In this document: in pieces, positions 1 through 5,535 of the stretch
Layout of the letters: the number at the start of each line of letters is the position of its first letter
How positions within the stretch are numbered: the stretch's first letter is position 1
Assembly: GCA_028819835.1 (NCBI GenBank)
Contig: JAPPKR010000192.1
Location: 1 to 5,654 of the forward strand
Length of the DNA stretch: 5,654 nucleotides
From: a bacterium
Lineage (GTDB): Bacteria; Actinomycetota; Acidimicrobiia; UBA5794; ZC4RG35
Reading direction: 5' to 3'
The notes under the pieces: generated by a model
The model's input: the letters and a program-made list of their open reading frames with translations, nothing else
The model's database searches: none
What the model was told of the DNA's origin: nothing
Translations under genes and position numbers: made by a program

Positions 1-943
1 ATTCCCACACCTGCCGCTCGATTTCGTCCCGCGCTCTTCTCATTTCCTCGAGGCCCTTCCCCTCCGGCGACCCCACCTGCCACCGCAGGAGACGCTTGCC
101 GGCAATGACCGGAGGGTTCTCCTCGCCAAGGTCCACCACCACCTCCGCCGCTTCGATCATGGCGGCGCTCAACCGCACGGGGTGGGCCTCGGCGATGTCT
201 ATTCCCCGTTCGGCTAGGACCGCCACCGTCCTCGGGTCCACCCGCGGAGCCGGAGACGAACCCCCATTGAACACCCTCACCGGGCCGGCCGCCATGGCGC
301 GCAGCAAGGCGGCGGCCATCTGGGAACAGTCGGAGTCGCTGGCGGCCATGAACAGCACGGCCGGAGCCTGATAGGACTCGGCGGGGTGCGACCTCTCCTG
401 CTCTTCTGTCAAGAACTTTTCGAACCGGCGGCGAGCCCGGAGCATCGCCACCCTCACCGACCCCTCGCGCTTGAATATCCTGCCCCCGATCTCCGCATGG
501 GAGAGACCCTCCACCTCCCGCAACCAAAGTAGCTCACGGTCCCTCGGGCCGAGGCGCGCGAAGGCGAGCCGCACCCGTCGGAAGTCCTCCTGGTCCACGG
601 CGTGCTCCTCGGGCAGCACCCGGGTGGTCTCCAGGTCGGGAGCCGGGAGGGGCCGGTGGCGTCGCCGCAGGTGGTCGTGGAACTTGGAGCGGGCGATTCT
701 CCAGAACCAGGCCTCGAAGGCCTGGGGAGATCGCAGGCGCCCGATGGAGCGGACCAGGGACTCGCAGACGTCGCTCGCCACGTCCTCGGCGTCGGCCAAC
801 GCCAGGCCCTGGCCCCGGAAGAAGGAGACCAGCCTGGGCAGCCCCTTGGTCAGGATGGAAGCTAGGGCCGCCTGGTCGCCGTCGCGCGCGGCAGTCGCCT
901 CGGACAGCGAGGGAGGCCATTGGGAGGAGTCCGCGGACGCCAT
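1..943 (-). CDS. ECF-type sigma factor fused to an inactive LMW phosphatase/ArsC-like domain (3' end outside window)
   Basis: Predicted cytoplasmic transcription factor, open for 314 codons with no stop before the window edge. Sigma region 2 spans about residues 22-98, including ADAEDVASDVCESLVRSI and the QAFEAWFWRIARSKFHDHLR helix. Region 4 spans about 120-178 (LGPRDRELLWLREVEGLSHAEI, then an RARRRFEKF recognition-helix end). Residues about 194-314 match the low-molecular-weight protein tyrosine phosphatase/arsenate reductase fold: VLFMAASDSDCSQMAAALLR at 196-215, VDPRTVAVLAERGIDI at 235-250, and the C-terminal helix MRRARDEIERQV. Against the family P-loop CxGNSxRSQMA, the nucleophile is Ala200 and the arginine position is Cys206. 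The DP general-acid loop reads GSP, and no resolving cysteines remain. ATG at 943 is the only ATG after an in-frame TGA ten codons upstream. No strong Shine-Dalgarno is visible. It lies 104 bases downstream of a membrane-protein gene on the same strand. The sigma call is firm. The phosphatase-like call is by motif reading only. Confidence 0.88.
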   Translation of the reverse strand, partial: MASADSSQWPPSLSEATAARDGDQAALASILTKGLPRLVSFFRGQGLALADAEDVASDVCESLVRSIGRLRSPQAFEAWFWRIARSKFHDHLRRRHRPLPAPDLETTRVLPEEHAVDQEDFRRVRLAFARLGPRDRELLWLREVEGLSHAEIGGRIFKREGSVRVAMLRARRRFEKFLTEEQERSHPAESYQAPAVLFMAASDSDCSQMAAALLRAMAAGPVRVFNGGSSPAPRVDPRTVAVLAERGIDIAEAHPVRLSAAMIEAAEVVVDLGEENPPVIAGKRLLRWQVGSPEGKGLEEMRRARDEIERQVWE

Positions 944-1047
944 TTCAGCCCACGGTATAGCTTTGAGTCTTCAGGATCGGGTAATTTGGAAGGGGGGACG
1001 TTTGTTCAGGTACCGATGCCGTTCCCGCCTGTCAGCCGGGATCCGTG

Positions 1048-1920
1048 TCATTCTTCCTCGTCATCACCGCTGGTAGGGACAAGAATCGTCGGTTCGTCCT
1101 GGGAATGATATTCGAGGATCGGCGCCACGGCCTTCTCCACTTCCTCAACCGCTTCGTTGATCGCATCCGGATCCGACTCCGGGATGTCCAGCACACCCAG
1201 CAACTCCTCCACCTCGATCTTCAGCATCTGGCCCAACTCTTCGATGACCGCGGGATCGGCGGTCACATTCAGGGGAGTACCGGCCTCGGCCACCTGTTCC
1301 CCCGGGTGGGACTCAGGCGTCTCGTACACCGGGCCGCCCGAAGACTCCTCCTGCCCCGATGGCTGAGGACCGTATGCGTAAATGTCCTCTTCAGGTGAGG
1401 CGCCTCCCGAAACCGAGCCGGAAGGGGTGGGAGTCTGCGCTCCCTCAGGAGGTGGCGCGGGCGGCGCCAAGGCCTCGATGATGTCTTCCGACGGAATCAC
1501 GTCGGCGCTCGCAATCGACTCCGCTATGTAAGAGAGGGCCGTGACCACCATCTCGGCGGCCTCCAGTTCCCGCTGCTGGTCGATCAGGTCGAGGGCCTCC
1601 ATCAGCCCCTCCCTGGTGAGGGTCGGAACGTTCACCCCATCGCCGCCCGCCGTACCGGACGCCACCGTGGCGGACTCCGAGTCCAGCGGAGCCACGGAAT
1701 CCGAACCGCCGGTCAGCACCGCCACTCCCGCCACTACCAGGGACACCGCCAGCGCCACACTCGACGCCAGCACTCCTATCCGCTGATACCTGTGGGAGCG
1801 TTCCCCTGCCCGGGCTATCGCCCTTGAGGCCAATTGCTCGGCACGGGCGGGACCCATCTCGTCCCGATAAGATTTGGCTATAGCTCTGAGAACTACTCCG
1901 GAAAAGTCCGGTCTGTCCAT
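1048..1920 (-). CDS. Single-pass membrane protein with acidic, proline-rich extracytoplasmic region; candidate partner of the sigma factor
   Basis: The family is not recognised. From ATG at 1920 the protein has 290 residues. Residues 1-47 are basic and helical (several Arg and Lys), suggesting a cytoplasmic head. A single hydrophobic segment spans about 48-70 (IGVLASSVALAVSLVVAGVA). The rest is probably outside the membrane: a Ser/Thr/Gly linker, a predicted helical pair at 100-150 rich in Glu, a low-complexity Pro/Gly/Ser/Glu stretch at 152-215, a second acidic helical region at 222-272, and a DDEEE tail. This layout resembles transmembrane anti-sigma factors, but no HxxxCxxC zinc-binding anti-sigma motif is present and there is no cysteine at all. 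It precedes the sigma-factor gene, the reverse of the usual sigma then anti-sigma order. A TTG at 1959 would add 13 residues; I prefer ATG at 1920, which has GGAAGG just upstream, although the spacing is short. Confidence 0.8.
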   Translation of the reverse strand: MDRPDFSGVVLRAIAKSYRDEMGPARAEQLASRAIARAGERSHRYQRIGVLASSVALAVSLVVAGVAVLTGGSDSVAPLDSESATVASGTAGGDGVNVPTLTREGLMEALDLIDQQRELEAAEMVVTALSYIAESIASADVIPSEDIIEALAPPAPPPEGAQTPTPSGSVSGGASPEEDIYAYGPQPSGQEESSGGPVYETPESHPGEQVAEAGTPLNVTADPAVIEELGQMLKIEVEELLGVLDIPESDPDAINEAVEEVEKAVAPILEYHSQDEPTILVPTSGDDEEE

Positions 1921-1941
1921 GTTCCTTCCATGTTCCTTCCA
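1916..1941 (-). repeat. 11-bp tandem repeat over the start region of the membrane-protein gene
   Basis: Read on the minus strand, the unit GAAGGAACATG occurs twice in tandem (period 11, about 2.4 copies). Each copy carries a purine-rich, Shine-Dalgarno-like GGAAGG followed by ATG. The downstream ATG (1920) starts the 290-residue protein. The upstream ATG (1931) is in a different frame and opens a 12-codon ORF ending at TAG 1895-1893, inside the first codons of the main gene. Confidence 0.8.
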
Positions 1942-2023
1942 ACCCGCTCTATGTTGCAAGACGCTCCGCGCCCCGGTGCGTTACGGAATCGGAGGTGATG
2001 GGAGCCGCGTTTCTCCCGTCAGG

Positions 2024-2029
2024 TAACCT
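2024..2029 (+). promoter_or_regulatory. Possible -10 element (TAACCT) for a leaderless transcript of the oxidoreductase gene
   Basis: TAACCT fits the actinobacterial -10 pattern TAnnnT and lies 8 bases before the GTG at 2038, so transcription could begin at or next to the start codon. This would explain the lack of a Shine-Dalgarno at a usable distance before that GTG. No convincing -35 hexamer is seen about 17 bases upstream. Confidence 0.3.
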
Positions 2030-2037
2030 ATCAACCC

Positions 2038-3012
2038 GTGAGAGCAGTTGTCTGCAAAGATTGGAGTGGACCGGCCGGATTGGTGGCCACCGATGTCCCC
2101 GAGCCGACACCCGGATCCGGGCAGGTCAAAATCGCTCTGGGAGCATCAGGAGTCAACTTCGCCGACATCCTGGTGGTGTCGGGCCTGTATCAGGTGAAGC
2201 CAGACCTCCCTTTCATCCCCGGTTTCGAAGGAGCGGGAACAGTCACCGAGGTGGGCCCCGGGGTGGACTCGGCGAGCGTGGGAGACCGCGTGGTGCTGTT
2301 TGCCGGGATAGGGTGTTTTGCCGAGAAGGTGGTGGCCGACGTCTCAGTCACCGCGCCGGCGCCCGACAATCTGACCGATGCCGAGGCGGCGTCCTTCATG
2401 ACCGCCTACGGGACTTCCTACCATGCCCTGGTCGACCGCGCCGCGGTCTCCGAGGGAGAGACGGTGGTGGTGCTGGGAGCGGCCGGAGGAGTCGGGATCG
2501 CGGCCGTCGAGATCGCCAAGCTCCTCGGGTGCCGGGTGGCGGCGGCGGTGTCTTCGGAGAAGAAAGCGGAGTTCGTCCTCGAGCGCGGGGCGGACGTCGC
2601 CATCCGCTACGACCGCGAAGACCTCCGGACGGCCATCCGCGACTTCACCGACGGCGAGGGCGCCGACGTGGTCTACGATCCGGTCGGCGGTTCGGCCACC
2701 GAGACCTGCTTCCGCTCCTTGCGCTGGAACGGGCGCTTGCTGGTGGTGGGCTTCGCGGCCGGGAAGATCCCCAGCCTGCCGCTCAACCTGGCCCTCCTGA
2801 AGTCGGCCTCGGCGGTGGGAGTGTTCTGGGGAGACTTCGTGGTACGTTATCCCGTGGAAAACCGAGCCAATCTCGTCCGGCTCAAGGAGTGGTGCGAGCA
2901 GGGCCTGATCCGTCCCCACGTGGACCGGGTCTTCTCCTTCGAGCAGGCTCCGGCGGCCATGGATTACGTAGCGAAACGCAAGGTGATGGGAAGGGTCTGC
3001 CTGGTTCCCTGA
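2038..3012 (+). CDS. NADPH:quinone oxidoreductase, zinc-independent MDR family
   Basis: A 324-residue cytoplasmic oxidoreductase of the medium-chain dehydrogenase/reductase superfamily, full length for the quinone oxidoreductase branch. These enzymes use NADPH to reduce quinones or other activated carbonyl or alkene substrates. The N-terminal GroES-like substrate domain carries SGVNFADILVVSGLY (37-51) and the PGFEGAGTV signature (61-69). The Rossmann nucleotide-binding motif GAAGGVG is at 147-153, followed by the VSSEKK stretch (171-176), which is consistent with NADPH preference. The later DPVGG (214-218) and NLALLKSASAVGVFWGDF (250-267) are typical of this branch. The cysteine-rich structural-zinc loop and catalytic-zinc ligands of alcohol dehydrogenases are absent. 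GTG at 2038 gives the standard MRAVVCKDW-like N-terminus. A strong GGAGG at 1991-1995 serves a different frame. It is transcribed divergently from the membrane-protein gene, so it is probably not part of that regulon's operon. The true substrate cannot be read from sequence. Confidence 0.93.
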   Translation: MRAVVCKDWSGPAGLVATDVPEPTPGSGQVKIALGASGVNFADILVVSGLYQVKPDLPFIPGFEGAGTVTEVGPGVDSASVGDRVVLFAGIGCFAEKVVADVSVTAPAPDNLTDAEAASFMTAYGTSYHALVDRAAVSEGETVVVLGAAGGVGIAAVEIAKLLGCRVAAAVSSEKKAEFVLERGADVAIRYDREDLRTAIRDFTDGEGADVVYDPVGGSATETCFRSLRWNGRLLVVGFAAGKIPSLPLNLALLKSASAVGVFWGDFVVRYPVENRANLVRLKEWCEQGLIRPHVDRVFSFEQAPAAMDYVAKRKVMGRVCLVP

Positions 3013-3013
3013 C

Positions 3014-3042
3014 CAGTTGTCCGCCAACTGTCCCCGGCCGGG
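3014..3042 (+). terminator. Possible weak terminator hairpins after the oxidoreductase
   Basis: CAGTTG (3014-3019) and CAACTG (3025-3030) form a perfect 6-bp stem with a 5-base loop two bases after the stop codon. The GC-rich palindrome CCCGGCCGGG follows immediately (3033-3042). There is no T-run, so intrinsic termination is uncertain. Confidence 0.3.
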
Positions 3043-3452
3043 AGATCTGAAGTGCTAAGTCGGTGTGGGGGAGGTCGACCACACGTTTGCACTAGCCAGT
3101 GCCCACACGAGAATTACCGTGGGCAGCCACCAACGATTAGGGACGGAGGCCTGCTGGTTTGGGGTCGGTTCGATGTTCTCTGCCGAATCGCTTGTTGCTT
3201 GCTCGTCGGGCTCCTCAGGGGTGAGGTTCGCGGCGAACAGGTTGTGAACGGTTGCCCGTTTTGGAGTCGGTGTTTGCTCAGGTCAGACCCGAAACGAACG
3301 CATTGCGAACGTGTTTCGGCTGGGCGTTGTTGTGTGGCGGTGGCATGAAACACCATACATCCCGTCCTCATCCCTCCCTCCAGGGGGTGGGCAGCCTTGC
3401 CCACGCTGAGGGTGGGTCTGTTGGCCCTTGTCTGCTGGGTTGGCGGCCTCGT
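3043..3452. other. Non-coding stretch between convergent genes, with short inverted repeats
   Basis: No credible gene is seen on either strand; open frames here have no family resemblance or start signals. Perfect short inverted repeats are present: GTGTGG/CCACAC (3063-3068 and 3079-3084), TGCCCAC/GTGGGCA (3100-3106 and 3119-3125), GTTCG/CGAAC (3226-3230 and 3234-3238), and CCGAAAC/GTTTCGG (3289-3295 and 3313-3319). No tRNA, attachment-site duplication or transposon end was recognised. Confidence 0.5.
3387..3404 (-). terminator. Stem-loop downstream of the nuclease operon, possible terminator
   Basis: GTGGGCA (3387-3393) and TGCCCAC (3398-3404) form a perfect 7-bp stem with a 4-base loop. 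It lies about 50 bases past the stop codon of the small nuclease gene. Neither strand shows a T-run after the stem, so it may only be an RNA-stabilising 3' structure. Confidence 0.3.
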
Positions 3453-3965
3453 CTAGAGGGCTGCTTGGACAGACGACCGTATCTCTGACCACTTCACGCA
3501 GGTTGTAAGACGGTCCAGGGTTGATACCCCCAGGCCTTTCTGGTCACCGAGTTCGTCGTCGAGTTTCCGTGTCGGGATTACCCAGAAGGCCCAGCAGTCC
3601 CGATCCTGGACGTTTTCGTTGGTCGCCGGTACGGCTTTGTGGAGGCAGAACACATATACGTCAGCAGGGCGACGGGGTGGGTGGAGACGTTCCCATGTGT
3701 CCATCCCTGGGGTCCACAGCCATTTGCGGGGGGCGATGTCGAAACTCGGGGTTGACCTGCCTTCAGGGTTCCAAGACTGGCTGAAACCGGAGGCCTTCAC
3801 TTCGATTTTCGCATCCCCATACCGTAGATCGAACCCATCCCACTCAACCCTGGCATCGCCGTCTTTGATGACGCCTAGGGCCTCTCCAACCATCCACTCG
3901 GCGAACAGTCCCCTATTGCGGTTTCCGGTAAGGTTGCCCACCGCCCAATAGTGGAACTCACTCAT
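3453..3965 (-). CDS. Small PD-(D/E)XK-like nuclease, uncharacterised family
   Basis: A 170-residue soluble protein with the core of a restriction-endonuclease-like fold. RGLFAEWMVGEALGV (18-32) is the first helix with candidate Glu23. WDGFDLRYGDAKIEVKASG (42-60) supplies candidate catalytic residues Asp46 and Glu55-x-Lys57 on the central hairpin. QSW (63-65) follows, then PADVYVFCLH (100-109), a core strand. I recall similar uncharacterised proteins in actinobacteria with the EVKxSxxxQSW pattern; the function is unknown, and nucleic-acid cleavage is an inference from the fold. ATG at 3965 overlaps the stop of the upstream DUF4268 gene as ATGA, with GAGGAG five bases before it, so translation is probably coupled. 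Stop is TAG at 3455-3453. GC is lower than in the left half of the window. Confidence 0.8.
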   Translation of the reverse strand: MSEFHYWAVGNLTGNRNRGLFAEWMVGEALGVIKDGDARVEWDGFDLRYGDAKIEVKASGFSQSWNPEGRSTPSFDIAPRKWLWTPGMDTWERLHPPRRPADVYVFCLHKAVPATNENVQDRDCWAFWVIPTRKLDDELGDQKGLGVSTLDRLTTCVKWSEIRSSVQAAL

Positions 3966-4909
3966 CGTGGCTCCTCTGCGTCATCGGTGGGAGTGCCAAT
4001 TTCGGCCATCACTTGGTCCAGATACGGTTGCACCACTCCTCTCAAGTTGAGGAGATTCTCGGTGATCCACTGTCCAACCGTGTCGGGGATGGACATCGGG
4101 TCGTCGATTGCTTCTTCCGCCTGAACCCAAACCCAGTATTGGCCCTCTTCCTCGTGCCACTCTGTTTCGCCGTTCAGCTCCTTGTCGATCTCTGCTCGGT
4201 GTTGGGTGAAGGCGTCAAAGATGTCCTGTTTGTCGGTCCCGTAGAGTCCCAGGGAAGCGGTCGCCCGTCCCTCGGAAAACCCCGATGAGTAGTAGATGCC
4301 TCGATATCCGGTCTGGAACGACCGGTATCGACCCCGGAAACCGCCCCGGCCCACTGGTTCCAACCCCCGGCGGCGAAGGTACTCGACCACAGGGCGATAG
4401 AACTCGGCATAGTATGTACTGACCGTCTTTCTGCGAGGGGCGGAGGTTGTTCCCGCCTGTGGCGGTTCGACCACCAGGTTGAAGTCGACTACTTTGCGGC
4501 CGTCGACCAGGTAGGCCCTGACCTCCACCGCGTACACCGCGATGTTGTCGCTTTCGTTCAGCCACGACAGGATGCTCCGGTGGTAATCGCTGAAGTCCCG
4601 CGCCACCCACACCAGAATGTTGGCCTCCGCGTTGGCGGCATATCCCAGCAAACGGAGGCAGTGGGAATCGTCAGATGACCCCAACTGGTTCTCGATCACC
4701 ACCCTGGCGTGGGTAGTGGCCTGCCTTGCGAGAATGTCGACCTTCCCGGCGCCGGGCAGATGCACTTCCTCTCCTTCCCTTTCCAGCACCAGGTTCAATT
4801 CTGCCCCTAATAGGGACAGATTCTCGGCCAGCCATGGAGTGAAGTCGTAAGCCTCATGAGGCCAAAGGTCCCGTAAGCCGACCGGCTCCAGCGCATGGAT
4901 TTCCGTCAT
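3962..4909 (-). CDS. DUF4268 domain protein with N-terminal PD-(D/E)XK-type nuclease fold
   Basis: A 315-residue soluble protein. Residues about 20-145 look like a restriction-endonuclease-type fold: GKVDILAR (55-62) with candidate Asp58, then VVIENQLG (70-77) giving Glu73-x-Gln75 in place of the usual ExK, then HCLRLLGYAA (83-92) and ILVWVARDFSDYHR (98-111). Residues about 165-305 fit the DUF4268 region: YYAEFYRPVVEYL, the ASLGLYGTDKQDIFDAF strand-helix, and the terminal QWITENLLNLRGVVQPYL. From memory, this two-part arrangement, including the IENQ variant, is common in DUF4268 proteins. Their biochemical activity is not established to my knowledge, and a role in DNA processing or defence is inferred. 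ATG at 4909 is the first residue of a well-formed N-terminus, with only a weak GGAAA before it. It is the first gene of a two-gene operon with the smaller nuclease. Confidence 0.82.
   Translation of the reverse strand: MTEIHALEPVGLRDLWPHEAYDFTPWLAENLSLLGAELNLVLEREGEEVHLPGAGKVDILARQATTHARVVIENQLGSSDDSHCLRLLGYAANAEANILVWVARDFSDYHRSILSWLNESDNIAVYAVEVRAYLVDGRKVVDFNLVVEPPQAGTTSAPRRKTVSTYYAEFYRPVVEYLRRRGLEPVGRGGFRGRYRSFQTGYRGIYYSSGFSEGRATASLGLYGTDKQDIFDAFTQHRAEIDKELNGETEWHEEEGQYWVWVQAEEAIDDPMSIPDTVGQWITENLLNLRGVVQPYLDQVMAEIGTPTDDAEEPR
3971..3976 (-). promoter_or_regulatory. Ribosome binding site GAGGAG for the small nuclease gene
   Basis: GAGGAG on the minus strand ends five bases before ATG 3965 and sits inside the last codons of the upstream DUF4268 gene. 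This supports the ATG at 3965 and translational coupling of the two genes. Confidence 0.65.
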
Positions 4910-5079
4910 GGTTTCCGCATTCTATGAGATAGACCACAGCACCGGCGACAGCAGCCGCCGGCAGGCGCGCCCCCGTCGTGTCATTCTCCGGGCAGGAGCG
5001 GGAAAGTCAACATCACACCGCCTGTCAGTTCGTCCCGGTGAACGGCTCCCGATCTTATGAAGAGCGACACATGGAGATC
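4910..5079. promoter_or_regulatory. Intergenic region upstream of the nuclease operon
   Basis: These 170 bases probably hold the operon promoter and the end of the lipoprotein transcript. TAGAAT (minus strand, 4924-4919) could be a -10 element, without a clear -35. CCGGCG (4942-4947) and CGCCGG (4956-4961) form a 6-bp GC stem with an 8-base loop, possibly a terminator for the lipoprotein gene, but no T-run follows. No small gene is supported here. Confidence 0.3.
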
Positions 5080-5487
5080 TCAGCGTTGGGTTATCTCGAT
5101 TTCACTGTCTGAGTTGAACACAGCGATCTCGCCGTACTTGTTGTCCACACAACTCAATGCCCGTGCTACTCCTTCAGAGACGGTGTAGGTGTCTAGGTTC
5201 TCTTTGTGGTATCCACCGCCGCCATAAACCTTGTCCCCGTCGTGCACAGGTGTTCCGTCGGGTAGGTTGATCGCCGACTCGGCAGGATTCCAGGAAGTCC
5301 CGTGTGGCCACACAACCGGATAGCGACTTTCAATTTGGGGATCGTGCAGATAGATACAGTCCCCCTCGATAATCACGATCCCGAACACCTCAGCATCTAA
5401 GCCGTCACCGGTGACGTTACCTTCGATTACAGGGCCGTCAACACTCCCGCTGCAAGCCGAAAGCAGCAACACACCAGCAAAGCACAC
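5080..5487 (-). CDS. Small secreted lipoprotein of unknown function
   Basis: From GTG at 5487 the protein has 135 residues with a hydrophobic stretch ending in the lipobox LSAC (Cys12), so it should be lipid-anchored on the outer face of the membrane. The mature part (about 123 residues) is probably all-beta: EGDCIYLHDP (41-50), YPVVWPHGTSW (56-66), LPDGTPVHDGDKVYGGGGY (75-93), and a second region with Cys113. Cys44 and Cys113 could form a disulphide. I recall the CIYL, VVWPxGTxW and GDxVxGGGGY pattern in small actinobacterial proteins of unknown role. The start is doubtful: the GTG version has an 11-residue signal with no basic residue, whereas the frame upstream reads GRDPSLRDFLLV, a better signal-peptide n-region, but offers only non-standard starts (CTG 5493, ATC). 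It follows the upstream gene by about 50 bases, in the same frame as that gene's stop. Confidence 0.7.
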   Translation of the reverse strand: MCFAGVLLLSACSGSVDGPVIEGNVTGDGLDAEVFGIVIIEGDCIYLHDPQIESRYPVVWPHGTSWNPAESAINLPDGTPVHDGDKVYGGGGYHKENLDTYTVSEGVARALSCVDNKYGEIAVFNSDSEIEITQR

Positions 5488-5535
5488 TAACAGGAAATCT
5501 CTTAGAGATGGGTCCCGCCCGGCGATCCGGCTGTC

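Noticed and set aside
534..920. 128-residue minus-strand ORF beginning MASLAVRGDCRARR
   Set aside because: Out of frame with the sigma-factor gene that fills this stretch. Its Arg/Pro/Gly-rich composition is typical of a high-GC shadow frame.
471..1076. 201-residue plus-strand ORF opposite the sigma gene
   Set aside because: Ser/Arg/Trp-rich with no family resemblance; it is antisense to clear sigma regions 2 and 4.
1445..1942. 165-residue minus-strand ORF from TTG 1942 through the first part of the membrane-protein gene
   Set aside because: It is the shifted frame created by the tandem repeat and is Gly/Arg-rich without a membrane segment. The other frame gives a coherent membrane protein.
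2344..3027. 227-residue minus-strand ORF
   Set aside because: Antisense shadow of the oxidoreductase, His/Arg/Gly-rich, with no domain.
1995..3050. 351-residue plus-strand ORF with a strong GGAGG just before its start
   Set aside because: Overlaps the oxidoreductase in another frame, is extremely Arg/Gly-rich and lacks recognisable motifs. The GGAGG is likely fortuitous.
3058..3273. Direct repeat AGTCGGTGT at 3058-3066 and 3265-3273 as a possible attachment-site pair
   Set aside because: A 9-base match within 440 GC-rich bases is expected by chance at an appreciable rate, and no integrase or mobile gene lies between the copies.
3052..3488. Several 60-98 residue ORFs in the non-coding stretch, both strands
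   Set aside because: No ribosome binding sites, no domain or membrane pattern, overlapping one another with mixed composition; best explained as chance.
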